Made by a program: the position numbers and the translations under genes
In this document: positions 15,227 to 23,343 of the stretch, in pieces
Layout of the letters: every line of letters begins with the position of its first letter
Position numbering within the stretch: position 1 is the stretch's first letter
Assembly (NCBI GenBank): GCA_002840835.1
Contig: PHCQ01000041.1
Location: 1 to 43,589 of the forward strand
Length of the DNA: 43,589 bases
Reading direction: 5' to 3'
Origin: Betaproteobacteria bacterium HGW-Betaproteobacteria-16
GTDB taxonomy: Bacteria; Pseudomonadota; Gammaproteobacteria; Burkholderiales; Burkholderiaceae_C
Notes under the pieces: model-generated
Told to the model about the DNA's origin: nothing
Database searches by the model: none
The model's input: only the letters and a program-made list of their open reading frames with translations

Positions 15227-16813
15227 ATGACAGAACACACCAAAACCGATGGCATGCCTGCGATGGACGGCGTCCCCGATCTGCAGTTCCTGGAGCGCTC
15301 GGCGCCGCGCAACGAGCGCATGGCGGGCGACAAGGTGGAGTGCAACGCCTGCCCGGTGCTGTGTCAGATCTCACCGGACAAGACGGGCGCGTGCGACCGC
15401 TACGCCAATGCCTCGGGCGTGCTGGTGAGAGTGGACCCGGTGGTGATGTTGCAGCGCACACTGGCGCAAGACCAGGGGCAGGTGGTGGCGTTTTCGGCAC
15501 GCGATCCCCAGACACCCGCCCTGCTCGCAGAGGCCCCGGCCAATGAGCTGTTCGTCACCGGCATTGGTTCTTCCACCACCTACCCCGACTACAAGCCTGC
15601 ACCTTTCATCGTGGCCTCACAAGCCGACGGCGTGGACCTGGTGACCGTGGTCACCGAGGGCATCTTCAGCTACTGCAGCCTCAAGGTGAAGATCGACACC
15701 GACCGCTGGCTGGGCCCCGAGCAGGCGAACGTGCGCTGCAAGGGCGAGGTGGTGGGGCACATCACCACCGCCGAATACGGTTCACAGATGCTGTCACTGG
15801 GCGGCGTGCACCACCTCACCGGCGGCAGCAAGAAGGAAGGCCGCATCACCTGCGACATGATGCAGTCGCTGGGCAACAAGCAGGCGGTGGAGTTCACCAT
15901 CGACGGCGGCGCACAGATCGTGATCCAGGCGGGCAAGGCACCCATCGTCAATGGTGTGGAGGAGCAGCGCATGCGCGTGGGCTGCGGCTCGGCCACGGTG
16001 GGCATCTTCGCGCGGCAGTTCTTTGGCCATGCCGACGAGGTGGTGGTGGTGGACGACCACATCACCGGTGTGCTGACGCCGCATCAGGCGGGCCGATGCC
16101 TGGGCATGCGGCCGTCGGGCATCCGTATCCGTGGCCGCAAGTCCACGCCCGGGCGCTTCTTTCAGGTGGCCAACCCGGGCAACGGCTGGGGCGGCACCGA
16201 CATCGCAGACCCGCTGTCCATCATCGAAGGCTGGGACCCCGAACTCGCCTGGCCGGGCTTGCGCCTGCTGATGGTCTCCACGACCGGCGAACATGCGGCC
16301 TGGTTCGAGCTGGACGAAAACCTGGTGCCACGTGAGAAGCCCATGCCCGAAGCGGTCGCACACACGGTGGCCCGCATTGGCGAAAACTGCGAACCTTCGC
16401 TGGCCACCGTGCTGTTCCTTGGTGGCGCCGGCGGCAGCCTGCGGGCCGGCGTGACCGAAAACCCGGTGCAGCTCACGCGGGCCATCAAGCAGTCGCTGAT
16501 CAATGTCACCTGTGGTGGCGCGCCGGCCTATGTGTGGCCGGGCGGCGGCATCACGGTGATGGTGGACGTGATGCGCATGCCCGACAACAGCTTCGGCACC
16601 GTGCCCACCCCGGCCATCGTCGCACCCATCGAATTCAGCATGAAGCTCGACGACTACCGCGCCATCGGCGGCCACATGGGTTACGTGCGATCGCTGGCCG
16701 ACGCGCTCGCCCACGGCGCCTGGCACAACGACGGTGCCCCCACCGCACGGCGCATGGAAGCGCTGCCCCCAGCCAACACCTGGCCCCTGGGCGAACCGCC
16801 CATGCTGGGCTGA
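15227..16813 (+). CDS. 6-hydroxynicotinate reductase-like Fe-S protein
   Basis: This 528-residue protein is proposed to reduce 6-hydroxynicotinate to 1,4,5,6-tetrahydro-6-oxonicotinate with ferredoxin. Near the N-terminus is a cluster motif Cys39-x2-Cys42-x3-Cys46-x9-Cys56, fitting a [4Fe-4S] centre. The rest is Gly-rich with no Rossmann or flavodoxin signature that I recognise. It resembles, from memory, proteins annotated as 6-hydroxynicotinate reductase after Hnr of Eubacterium barkeri. Support comes from context: ferredoxin and its reductase are divergent neighbours, enamidase is nearby, and nicotinate hydroxylase ends the same strand's gene run. The ribosome site is weak (CGGAAC). If the name is wrong, it would still be a ferredoxin-linked Fe-S enzyme of unknown reaction. 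Confidence 0.7.
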   Translation: MTEHTKTDGMPAMDGVPDLQFLERSAPRNERMAGDKVECNACPVLCQISPDKTGACDRYANASGVLVRVDPVVMLQRTLAQDQGQVVAFSARDPQTPALLAEAPANELFVTGIGSSTTYPDYKPAPFIVASQADGVDLVTVVTEGIFSYCSLKVKIDTDRWLGPEQANVRCKGEVVGHITTAEYGSQMLSLGGVHHLTGGSKKEGRITCDMMQSLGNKQAVEFTIDGGAQIVIQAGKAPIVNGVEEQRMRVGCGSATVGIFARQFFGHADEVVVVDDHITGVLTPHQAGRCLGMRPSGIRIRGRKSTPGRFFQVANPGNGWGGTDIADPLSIIEGWDPELAWPGLRLLMVSTTGEHAAWFELDENLVPREKPMPEAVAHTVARIGENCEPSLATVLFLGGAGGSLRAGVTENPVQLTRAIKQSLINVTCGGAPAYVWPGGGITVMVDVMRMPDNSFGTVPTPAIVAPIEFSMKLDDYRAIGGHMGYVRSLADALAHGAWHNDGAPTARRMEALPPANTWPLGEPPMLG

Positions 16814-16825
16814 ACGCGGACGCCC

Positions 16826-17740
16826 ATGAGCGCGGAACGACAAGCCCTGCCCGGTCAGCGCTGGCATTTCCAGCACGGCCCCATCGACATCGTGATCGGT
16901 GCCGATGGCGAGGCGTCCGCCGTGCAGGCTGCGCATGAAGCGGCCTGGCTGCGCTTCACCACCGTGCTGGACGAGCTGGTGTGCGAGCTGCCTGAGCTGC
17001 GCCAGCCGGTGGGTGATCGTTGCGGGCTGGCCGGACCGGTGGCGCGCCGCATGTGGCAGGCCTGCCAGCCCTACCGCGCGGGCTTCGTCACGCCCATGGC
17101 GGCGGTGGCGGGTTCGGTGGCGCAGGAACTGATCGAACACTACGCGCGCCCCGGCATTCAGCGGGCCTGGGTCAACAACGGCGGCGACGTGGCCTTGCAC
17201 CTGGCGCCCGGCGAGTCAATCCGTGTGGGCCTGTTCGCCGACCTGGCGCGCTTTGACGCCGCTGCGGCTGTGCTGCCACTGCAGGTCGACGGCCACATGA
17301 CGGTGCACGCGACATTGCCGGTGCGCGGCGTGGCCACCAGCGGGTGGCGCGGGCGCAGTTTTTCCCTTGGCATTGCCGACAGCGTCACCGTGCTGGCGCG
17401 CACCGCCGCACAAGCCGACGTGGCCGCCACCCTGATCGCCAACGCGGTCAATGTGCCCGACGCACGCATCGAGCGCCGTCCGGCGAACGAACTGCGCCAC
17501 GACACCGACCTGGGGGACAGGCCCGTGACCTTTCACGTGCCGCCGCTGGACCAGGCCGCCGTGCTGCGCGCGGTGCGCGCCGGCCAGCGCATGGCCCGGG
17601 AATTGCAGGCGTCCGACCTGATCTGGTCGGCCATCATCGTGTGCCAGGGCTGGAGCGCCACCGCCGGCGGCGAGCCTGGACACGCCGGCAACGCCTGGGC
17701 GCTTGAGCACGACGTCCGAACCTCTTTTGCAAGTGCGTGA
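16826..17740 (+). CDS. UPF0280-family protein (ApbE superfamily)
   Basis: This 304-residue protein of the UPF0280 family (COG2122) is structurally related to ApbE FMN transferases. Recognisable blocks are the VTPMAAVAGSVAQELIEHY segment near residues 91-109, WVNNGGDVALHL (about 115-126), a VRGVATSGWRGRSFSLGIADSVTVLA stretch split across residues 165-190, and a DAANAD-like AQADVAATLIANAVN. It starts 12 bases after the reductase gene, so they are surely co-transcribed. ApbE relatives attach FMN to proteins; a role in maturing the reductase or in handling its flavin is a testable guess. No function has been shown for this family as far as I know. Confidence 0.82.
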   Translation: MSAERQALPGQRWHFQHGPIDIVIGADGEASAVQAAHEAAWLRFTTVLDELVCELPELRQPVGDRCGLAGPVARRMWQACQPYRAGFVTPMAAVAGSVAQELIEHYARPGIQRAWVNNGGDVALHLAPGESIRVGLFADLARFDAAAAVLPLQVDGHMTVHATLPVRGVATSGWRGRSFSLGIADSVTVLARTAAQADVAATLIANAVNVPDARIERRPANELRHDTDLGDRPVTFHVPPLDQAAVLRAVRAGQRMARELQASDLIWSAIIVCQGWSATAGGEPGHAGNAWALEHDVRTSFASA

Positions 17741-17769
17741 ATGCGCATTGACCATTTCATGACCACTCC

Positions 17770-18429
17770 ATGACCCATCCCTCCAGCCTGATCGAGATCC
17801 GCCGCGTGTTCACCCACGTGGAAGACATCCACCACGAGTTCGGACCGCCTGCGGCCACACCACTGCGCCGGGGTGCCATAGCGGTGCTGCTGCGCAACCC
17901 GTTTGCGGGCCGGTACGAACCCGACATCCTGCCCATGATGGATCAGCTGCAAGCGGTGGGCGTTGACATGGCCCAGCGCCTGCGCGCTGCCATGGACGTG
18001 CCGGTGGAAGCCATTCAGGGCTACGGCAAAGGGGCCATCGTGGGAGCAGCGGGCGAGCTGGAACACGGCGCGCTGTGGCACGTGCCCGGGGGCTACGCCA
18101 TGCGCGAACTGCTTGGCTGGAAAGGTGATGCCACCGCCTACGCCCAGGGCCGCGCCGATGGCCCCAAGGGCCAGCCGGCCAATGCGCTGGCCATCGTACC
18201 GTCGACCAAGAAGGTGGGGCCGCCGGGCTGCGCGCTGGACGTGCCGCTCACCCACATCAACGCCGCCTACGTGCGAAGCCATTTTGACGCCATGGAAGTG
18301 CGCATGCCCGGCGCACCGCTGGCCGACGAGATCGTGTTCATCCTGGTGATGAGCACCGGTGCCCGAGTGCACGCCCGGGTGGGCGGCCTGCACGCCAACG
18401 ACATCAGCCGCTGGGACGGCCTGCGCTGA
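17770..18429 (+). CDS. Amino-acid-synthesis (DUF1185) family protein, paralog 1
   Basis: This 219-residue cytoplasmic protein belongs to the AA_synth/DUF1185 family, whose name is historical and does not reflect a proven reaction. Shared family blocks are NPFAGRY (about residues 44-50), YGKGAIVG..GELEHG (about 83-98), VPSTKKVGPPGCALDVPL and VRSHFDAMEVR. Compared with the paralog directly downstream it carries an insertion of some 20 residues after the GELEH block. The two paralogs may form a mixed oligomer. Being in the reductase operon, they are candidates for steps on the ring-opened product or for assisting the reductase. The start ATG lies 29 bases past the preceding stop. Confidence 0.82.
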   Translation: MTHPSSLIEIRRVFTHVEDIHHEFGPPAATPLRRGAIAVLLRNPFAGRYEPDILPMMDQLQAVGVDMAQRLRAAMDVPVEAIQGYGKGAIVGAAGELEHGALWHVPGGYAMRELLGWKGDATAYAQGRADGPKGQPANALAIVPSTKKVGPPGCALDVPLTHINAAYVRSHFDAMEVRMPGAPLADEIVFILVMSTGARVHARVGGLHANDISRWDGLR

Positions 18430-18470
18430 GGCGCTGCATCGTTCCACACACCAGCCAACAAGGAAATCAA

Positions 18471-19055
18471 ATGAAAAGCCAGATTCGCAAAGTCGTGGTC
18501 CAGGTGGATGAAATCCACATGGAAATGGGACAACCGGTGACACCACCCACGCGCCGCGCCCTGGCCATGGCGGTGATCCACAACCCGTATGCCGGCCGCT
18601 ACAGCGAGAACCTCGACGAGCTGATTACCATCGGTGAAGAGCTGGGTGGCATGCTGGGTGAGCGCTGCGTGAAGGCGCTTGGCATTGCGCCCGGAGAGGC
18701 GCAAAGTTACGGCAAGGCGGCTATCGTGGGCGAGGGCGGCGAGCTGGAGCATGCAGCAGCCATCCTGCATCCCAAGCTGGGCGCGCCGCTGCGCAAGGCG
18801 GTGGAAAAAGGCGCCGCCCTCGTGCCCTCGAGCAAGAAGCATGGCGGGCTGGGCACGGCCATTGACGTGCCGCTGGGCCACAAGGACGCCGCCTTCGTGC
18901 GCAGCCATTTCGACGCCATGGAGGCGCGCGTGTCCGACGCGCCGCGCGCCAACGAAATCGTGGTGGCGGTCGTTGTCACCGACAGCGGCCGCCCGCTGCC
19001 GCGCGTGGGAGGTCTGCAGGCCCACGAAATCCAGGGAGAGGACGGCCTGCGCTGA
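18471..19055 (+). CDS. Amino-acid-synthesis (DUF1185) family protein, paralog 2
   Basis: This 194-residue paralog of the preceding gene has NPYAGRY, YGKAAIVGEGGELEHAA, VPSSKKHGGLGTAIDVPLGH and VRSHFDAMEAR in the same order, and ends with a closely similar VGGLQAHEI..DGLR tail. The length is the usual one for the family, so this copy is probably closer to the ancestral form. AAGGAAATC precedes the start. The conserved Glu-His pair in GELEH, the Lys pair and the His in SHFDAME could form an active site; whether they do is unknown. A solute-binding-protein gene follows after 81 bases on the same strand. Confidence 0.84.
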   Translation: MKSQIRKVVVQVDEIHMEMGQPVTPPTRRALAMAVIHNPYAGRYSENLDELITIGEELGGMLGERCVKALGIAPGEAQSYGKAAIVGEGGELEHAAAILHPKLGAPLRKAVEKGAALVPSSKKHGGLGTAIDVPLGHKDAAFVRSHFDAMEARVSDAPRANEIVVAVVVTDSGRPLPRVGGLQAHEIQGEDGLR

Positions 19056-19136
19056 GCGCTCAGGACCGGTCCCGACGCATCACAGTTCAATTCGCCCATC
19101 CGTTTCCCCTTTCCCTTTCACCCAGGAGTTCGTCCC

Positions 19137-20342
19137 ATGCTTGCACGCCGTCACATCCTCGCCCTCGCCGCCGCACTCGCCTGCGGCACGGTCGCATCCA
19201 CCGCCCATGCCCAGGGCGTGATCAAGATCGGTGAGATCAACAGCTACAAGGCACAACCCGCCTTCCTGGAGCCCTACAAGAAGGGCATGGAGCTGGCGGT
19301 GGAAGAAATCAACAAGGCCGGTGGCCTCAATGGCCGCCAGGTGGAACTGGTGGTGCGCGACGACAACGCCAACCCGGGCGACGCCGTTCGCGTGGCCGAA
19401 GAACTGGTCTCGCGCGAGAAGGTCGACGTGCTGGCCGGTTCGTTCCTCTCGCACATCGGCCTGGCTCTGACCGACTTCGCCAAGCAGAAAAAATTCTTCT
19501 TCCTGGCCGGCGAACCGCTGACCGACAAGATCGTGTGGGACAACGGCAACCGCTACACCTTCCGCCTGCGCCCGTCCACCTACATGCAGGTGGCCATGCT
19601 GGTGCCGGAAGCGTCCAAAATGAAAAAGAAACGTTGGGCACTGGTGTACCCCAACTACGAGTACGGGCAGTCGGCCGCCGCCACCTTCAAAAAGCTGATG
19701 AAAGAGGCCCAGCCCGACATCGACTTCGTGACCGAACAGGCCTCGCCACTGGGCAAAGTGGACGCAGGCAGTGTGACGCAGGCCCTGGCCGACGCCAAGC
19801 CCGATGCGATCTTCAACGTGCTCTTTGGTGCCGACCTGGCGCGCTTTGTCCGCGAAGGCAACACGCGCGGCCTGTTCAAGGACCGCGAAGTGGTGAGCCT
19901 GCTCACCGGCGAGCCGGAGTACATGGACCCGCTGAAGGACGAAGCCCCCAATGGCTGGCTGGTCACCGGCTACCCCTGGTACGGCATTGACACGGCCGAG
20001 CACAAGGCATTCAAGGCCGCCTACGAGGCCAAGTTCAACGACTACCCGCGCCTGGGTTCGGTGGTGGGCTACAGCACCATCAAGTCGCTGGGTGAGGGCA
20101 TCAAGAAGGCCGGATCCACCGACACGGAAAAACTCATCACCGCGTTCCGTGGCTTGCAGGTGAGCACACCGTTTGGCCCCATCACCTACCGGCCCGAAGA
20201 CCACCAGTCGACCATGGGCGGCTACGTGGGCCGCACCAAGAACGAAGGCGGCAAGGGCGTGATGGTGGACTACCGTTACCTGGACGGCGCCGCGTATCTG
20301 CCGCCTGCGGCTGAGGCGAAAAAACTCCGTCCGGCGGAGTAA
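19137..20342 (+). CDS. Liv-type ABC solute-binding protein of nicotinate island
   Basis: This 401-residue periplasmic receptor has a Sec signal peptide (MLARRHILALAAALACG, cleavage after AHAQ region). The family opening VIKIGEINSYKAQPAFLEPYKKGMELAVEEINKAGGLNGR is split across residues 28-67, with the VELVVRDDNANPGDAVRVAEEL segment behind it. AGGAG precedes the ATG. It lies in the run of genes from the reductase to NicB and is followed by its own permease and ATPases, so its ligand is probably nicotinate, nicotinamide or a close relative. A structured repeat follows the stop and may raise its expression relative to the permease genes. Confidence 0.87.
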   Translation: MLARRHILALAAALACGTVASTAHAQGVIKIGEINSYKAQPAFLEPYKKGMELAVEEINKAGGLNGRQVELVVRDDNANPGDAVRVAEELVSREKVDVLAGSFLSHIGLALTDFAKQKKFFFLAGEPLTDKIVWDNGNRYTFRLRPSTYMQVAMLVPEASKMKKKRWALVYPNYEYGQSAAATFKKLMKEAQPDIDFVTEQASPLGKVDAGSVTQALADAKPDAIFNVLFGADLARFVREGNTRGLFKDREVVSLLTGEPEYMDPLKDEAPNGWLVTGYPWYGIDTAEHKAFKAAYEAKFNDYPRLGSVVGYSTIKSLGEGIKKAGSTDTEKLITAFRGLQVSTPFGPITYRPEDHQSTMGGYVGRTKNEGGKGVMVDYRYLDGAAYLPPAAEAKKLRPAE

Positions 20343-20346
20343 AGAT

Positions 20347-20450
20347 CTCCCCCCTGCGCCGCTGACGCGGCTTCCCCCCTCTCTGGCGCCTTCGGCTTGG
20401 AGGGGGGACGGCAGCTTGGGCCGGCGGAGCCGTCCCTCGTTGCCCCTGGA
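20347..20450 (+). repeat. Structured intergenic repeat, copy 3 (extended)
   Basis: It begins a few bases after the binding-protein stop. Stems are GCCGC-tgac-GCGGC, a long CCCCCCTCT.../...GAGGGGGG pairing, and GGACGGC.../...GCCGTCC. It is longer than the other copies but keeps their order. It sits between the receptor gene and the transport genes, as copy 2 does in the first importer operon. Confidence 0.65.
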
Positions 20451-20520
20451 TGGGGCCACCTCAGGCGTTGCGTTTGTTGCTCTATAGCTTCATCCTCTTT
20501 TCTCCCTTAAGGATGCCAAC

Positions 20521-20595
20521 ATGAACCTGTGCGCGTTCACTTGCTGCGGCCCGTTCCGGTCACATCTACACCCACTGCCTGAGGTGTGTTCATGA
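20521..20595 (+). CDS. Cys-rich 24-residue leader peptide before fused permease
   Basis: A small frame begins at an ATG with AAGGA seven bases upstream, starts MNLCAFTCCG, contains four Cys in 24 residues, and ends at a TGA that overlaps the ATG of the fused permease (ATGA). This arrangement would couple permease translation to the leader. The Cys run near the start could make translation sensitive to cysteine or metal supply, which is a guess. No known leader family was recognised. The alternative is a chance frame. Confidence 0.45.
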   Translation: MNLCAFTCCGPFRSHLHPLPEVCS

Positions 20596-22490
20596 ATTTT
20601 TCGGGTTTTGTGGTTCAGCTGCTCAACGGGCTGGCCGGGGCTTCTTCGCTGTTTCTGGTCGCGGCGGGCTTGTCGTTGATCTTTGGTGTGACGCGCATCG
20701 TGAATTTCGCGCACGGGTCGTTCTACATGATCGGCATCTATGTGGCCTATTCCATGGTGGGCTGGCTGGGCACCGGGCTGGGGTTCTGGCCCGCCTTGTT
20801 GCTGGCGGCGGTGGCGGTGGGGGTGCTGGGGGCGGTGGTGGAGATGGTGCTGCTGCGCCGCATCTACCGCGCGCCCGAACTGTTCCAGTTGCTCGCAACG
20901 TTTGCACTGGTGCTGGTGCTGCGCGACGGTGTGCTGTGGCTGTGGGGCGCCGAAGAGCTGCTGGGGCCGCGTGCGCCTGGCCTGTCCGGCGCGGTGACGA
21001 TCCTCGGTCGCCTGTTCCCCACCTACGACCTGTTCCTGATCGTGGTGGGGCCAGCGGTGCTGGGCCTGCTGTGGCTACTGCTGACCCGCACGCGCTGGGG
21101 CACGCTGGTGCGTGCGGCCACACAGGACCGCGAGATGGTGAGTGCGCTGGGCGTGAACCAGGCCTGGCTGTTCACCGCCGTGTTCGCGCTGGGCGCCATG
21201 CTGGCCGGCCTGGGCGGCGCGCTGCAGTTGCCGCGCGAACCCGCCAACCTGGAAATGGACCTGCACACCATCGGCGCCGCCTTCGTGGTGGTGGTGGTGG
21301 GAGGAATGGGGTCGATTCCTGGTGCCTACGTGGCGGCCTTGCTGATCGCTGAACTCAAGGCCATCTGCATCTGGCTGGGTCTGGTGGATGTGTTTGGCAT
21401 TCCGGTCAGCTTCTCCAAGCTCACGCTCGTGGTGGAGTTTCTGGTGATGGCTGCGGTGCTGGTGGTGCGGCCCTGGGGCCTGATGGGCAAGCCGCAGGGC
21501 GCCAGCCGGCACGCCGGCGCGGCCGAATCGCCGCTGCGACCACCGGGCCTGCCGTTCATGGTGGGCAGTGCGGTGCTGATCCTGCTGCTGGTGGCCATGC
21601 CGCCGCTGACCACCGCCTCGCCCTACATCACCGTGCTGATGATCGACCTGATGATCGCCGCGCTGTTCGCCGCCAGCCTGCACTTCATCATGGGCCCGGC
21701 GGGCATGCACTCGTTCGGGCACGCGGCCTACTTCGGTCTGGGTGCCTACGCTGCCGCGCTGCTCATGCGCAGCCTGGACCTGCCCATGGAAGCGGCCCTG
21801 CTGGCTGCGCCGCTGGCCGCTGGCCTGGGGGCGCTGCTGTTCGGCTGGTTCGCAGTGCGTCTTTCTGGCGTGTACCTGGCCATGCTCACGCTGGCCTTCG
21901 CGCAGATCACCTGGGCCGTGGTGTACCAGTGGGACGACTTCACCGGTGGCAGCAACGGCCTCACCGGCGTGTGGCCATCCGAGTGGCTGTCGGACAAGAC
22001 CACCTACTACTACCTCACGCTGGCCCTGGTGGCGGCGGGCGTGATCGCGTTGCGGCGCATGCTGTTCTCGCCCTTCGGCTACGCCATGCGCGCCGGGCGC
22101 GACTCCGTGCTGCGCGCCGATGCCATCGGCATCGACGTGAAGCGTGTGCAGTGGATGGCGTTCGTGATCGCCGGTGTGTTTGCCGGCCTGGCGGGTGCGC
22201 TGTTCGCTTTTTCCAAGGGCAGCATTTCGCCCGAGGCCATTGCCGTGGGCAAGTCGGTCGACGGGCTGGTGATGGTGCTGCTGGGCGGCCTGCAGACGCT
22301 GGCCGGGCCGGTGGTGGGCGCGGTCACCTTCACCTGGCTGCACGACACCGTGGCGCGCAGCACGGACTACTGGCGCGCGCTGCTGGGCGCCATCATCCTG
22401 CTGCTGGTGTTGTTGTTTCCGCAAGGCATTGCGGGTTTCTTCCGCCAGATCTTTGACCGCCGCCGTGACGCGGGCGAGGTGCGCTCATGA
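20592..22490 (+). CDS. Fused LivH-LivM ABC permease
   Basis: This 632-residue inner-membrane protein joins both permease subunits. The LivH half (about 1-295) opens LLNGLAGASSLFLVAAGLSLIFGVTRIVNFAHG, split across residues 10-42, and contains VVVVVGGMGSIPGAYVAALL. The LivM half (about 315-620) contains SLHFIMGPAGMHSFGHAAYFGLGAYAAALL and a late LLGGLQTLAGPVVGAVTF segment. The linker (about 295-315) is Gly/Ala/Arg-rich. The first importer of this window has the two as separate genes. The start ATG overlaps the leader-peptide stop, and the stop overlaps the start of the 22-codon cassette frame. Its partner ATPases follow. Confidence 0.92.
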   Translation: MNFSGFVVQLLNGLAGASSLFLVAAGLSLIFGVTRIVNFAHGSFYMIGIYVAYSMVGWLGTGLGFWPALLLAAVAVGVLGAVVEMVLLRRIYRAPELFQLLATFALVLVLRDGVLWLWGAEELLGPRAPGLSGAVTILGRLFPTYDLFLIVVGPAVLGLLWLLLTRTRWGTLVRAATQDREMVSALGVNQAWLFTAVFALGAMLAGLGGALQLPREPANLEMDLHTIGAAFVVVVVGGMGSIPGAYVAALLIAELKAICIWLGLVDVFGIPVSFSKLTLVVEFLVMAAVLVVRPWGLMGKPQGASRHAGAAESPLRPPGLPFMVGSAVLILLLVAMPPLTTASPYITVLMIDLMIAALFAASLHFIMGPAGMHSFGHAAYFGLGAYAAALLMRSLDLPMEAALLAAPLAAGLGALLFGWFAVRLSGVYLAMLTLAFAQITWAVVYQWDDFTGGSNGLTGVWPSEWLSDKTTYYYLTLALVAAGVIALRRMLFSPFGYAMRAGRDSVLRADAIGIDVKRVQWMAFVIAGVFAGLAGALFAFSKGSISPEAIAVGKSVDGLVMVLLGGLQTLAGPVVGAVTFTWLHDTVARSTDYWRALLGAIILLLVLLFPQGIAGFFRQIFDRRRDAGEVRS

Positions 22491-22555
22491 GCGCCGCACG
22501 GCCGCTCCGAAGGCGCTCAGCCCCGCAGTGCGCAGCACGGAGGGTAATCCAATGA
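22487..22555 (+). CDS. 22-residue peptide in intercistronic cassette, copy 2
   Basis: The frame runs from an ATG overlapping the permease stop to a TGA overlapping the ATG of the ATPase gene. It begins MSAARPL, carries the same RRR and single Cys as copy 1, and ends RRVIQ. The change pattern against copy 1 (two silent, two conservative, one Glu/Gln) is mildly in favour of real translation. An incidental frame in a mobile or conserved spacer is the alternative. Confidence 0.45.
   Translation: MSAARPLRRRSAPQCAARRVIQ
22487..22555 (+). repeat. 69-bp intercistronic cassette, copy 2
   Basis: It has the same length and the same end structure (ATGA at both ends) as 4595-4663. In copy 1 it separates LivH from LivM; here it separates the fused permease from LivG. 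The flanking genes are therefore not the same, so the unit was placed independently rather than inherited with one gene pair. Confidence 0.85.
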
Positions 22556-23343
22556 GCTTGTTGACTGTTCAGGGACTCGGCAAATCGTTCGGCGGCGTGA
22601 AGGCCGTCGACGGCATCAGCTTCGAGGTGGCGCCGGGCGAACTGCTGGCATTGATCGGCCCCAACGGAGCGGGCAAGTCCACCACCTTCAACATGGTCAA
22701 CGGCCAGATCAAACCCAACACCGGTTCCATCCAGCTGGGCGGTCGCGAACTCACCGGCCTGAAACCGCGCGAGATCTGGCGCCTGGGCGTGGGACGCACC
22801 TTCCAGATCGCCGAGACCTTTTCTTCGCTCACCGTGGTGGAGAACGTGCAGATGGCGCTGATCTCGGCCGACGGCCGCCTGTTCTCGCTCTGGCGCAAAG
22901 CGGCCGACCACAAACGCGCCGAGGCGCTCGCCCTGCTGGACCAGGTGGGCATGGCCGCGCAGGCTGACAGGCCCTGCAGTGTGCTGGCCTATGGTGATGT
23001 GAAGCGGGTGGAGCTGGCGATTGCCATGGCCAACGACCCGAAGCTGCTGCTGATGGACGAACCCACCGCCGGCATGGCGCCCAAGGAGCGCAACGAGCTG
23101 ATGGCCTTGACCAAGCGACTGGTGGTGGAGCGCGGCATGGCCGTGCTGTTCACCGAACACAGCATGGACGTGGTGTTCGCCTATGCCGACCGCATGATCG
23201 TGCTGGCGCGCGGACGCCTGATCGCCGAAGGCCAGCCGGCCGAGATCCGCGACCACCCCAAGGTGCAGGAGGTGTACTTCGGCAGTGGCAAGACCTTCGA
23301 GAAAAAGTCCCCTGGAACCCCGTCCCTGCAGGAGGCCGCATGA
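22552..23343 (+). CDS. Liv-type ABC ATP-binding protein (LivG-like), nicotinate island
   Basis: This 263-residue ATPase has Walker A GPNGAGKST, the LivG block TFQIAETFSSLTVVENV, Walker B LLLMDEPTAGMAP and H-loop TEHSMD. The signature loop is VLAYGDVKRVE, a common LivG variant of LSYGxQR. The ATG lies behind the cassette's GGAGGGTAATCCA; longer in-frame starts run back through the cassette and are unlikely. Its stop overlaps the following ATPase start (ATGA). The C-terminal 15 residues extend past the usual LivG end. Confidence 0.92.
   Translation: MSLLTVQGLGKSFGGVKAVDGISFEVAPGELLALIGPNGAGKSTTFNMVNGQIKPNTGSIQLGGRELTGLKPREIWRLGVGRTFQIAETFSSLTVVENVQMALISADGRLFSLWRKAADHKRAEALALLDQVGMAAQADRPCSVLAYGDVKRVELAIAMANDPKLLLMDEPTAGMAPKERNELMALTKRLVVERGMAVLFTEHSMDVVFAYADRMIVLARGRLIAEGQPAEIRDHPKVQEVYFGSGKTFEKKSPGTPSLQEAA

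Noticed and set aside
16826..19055. Assignment of the UPF0280/DUF1185 genes to amino acid biosynthesis
   Set aside because: The family name is historical; no amino acid biosynthetic gene is nearby, and the genes lie inside the nicotinate run.
21075..22424. 449-codon minus-strand frame opposite the fused permease
   Set aside because: Its composition is Gln/His/Arg-rich with no domain, and it is explained by the strongly biased third positions of the permease gene.
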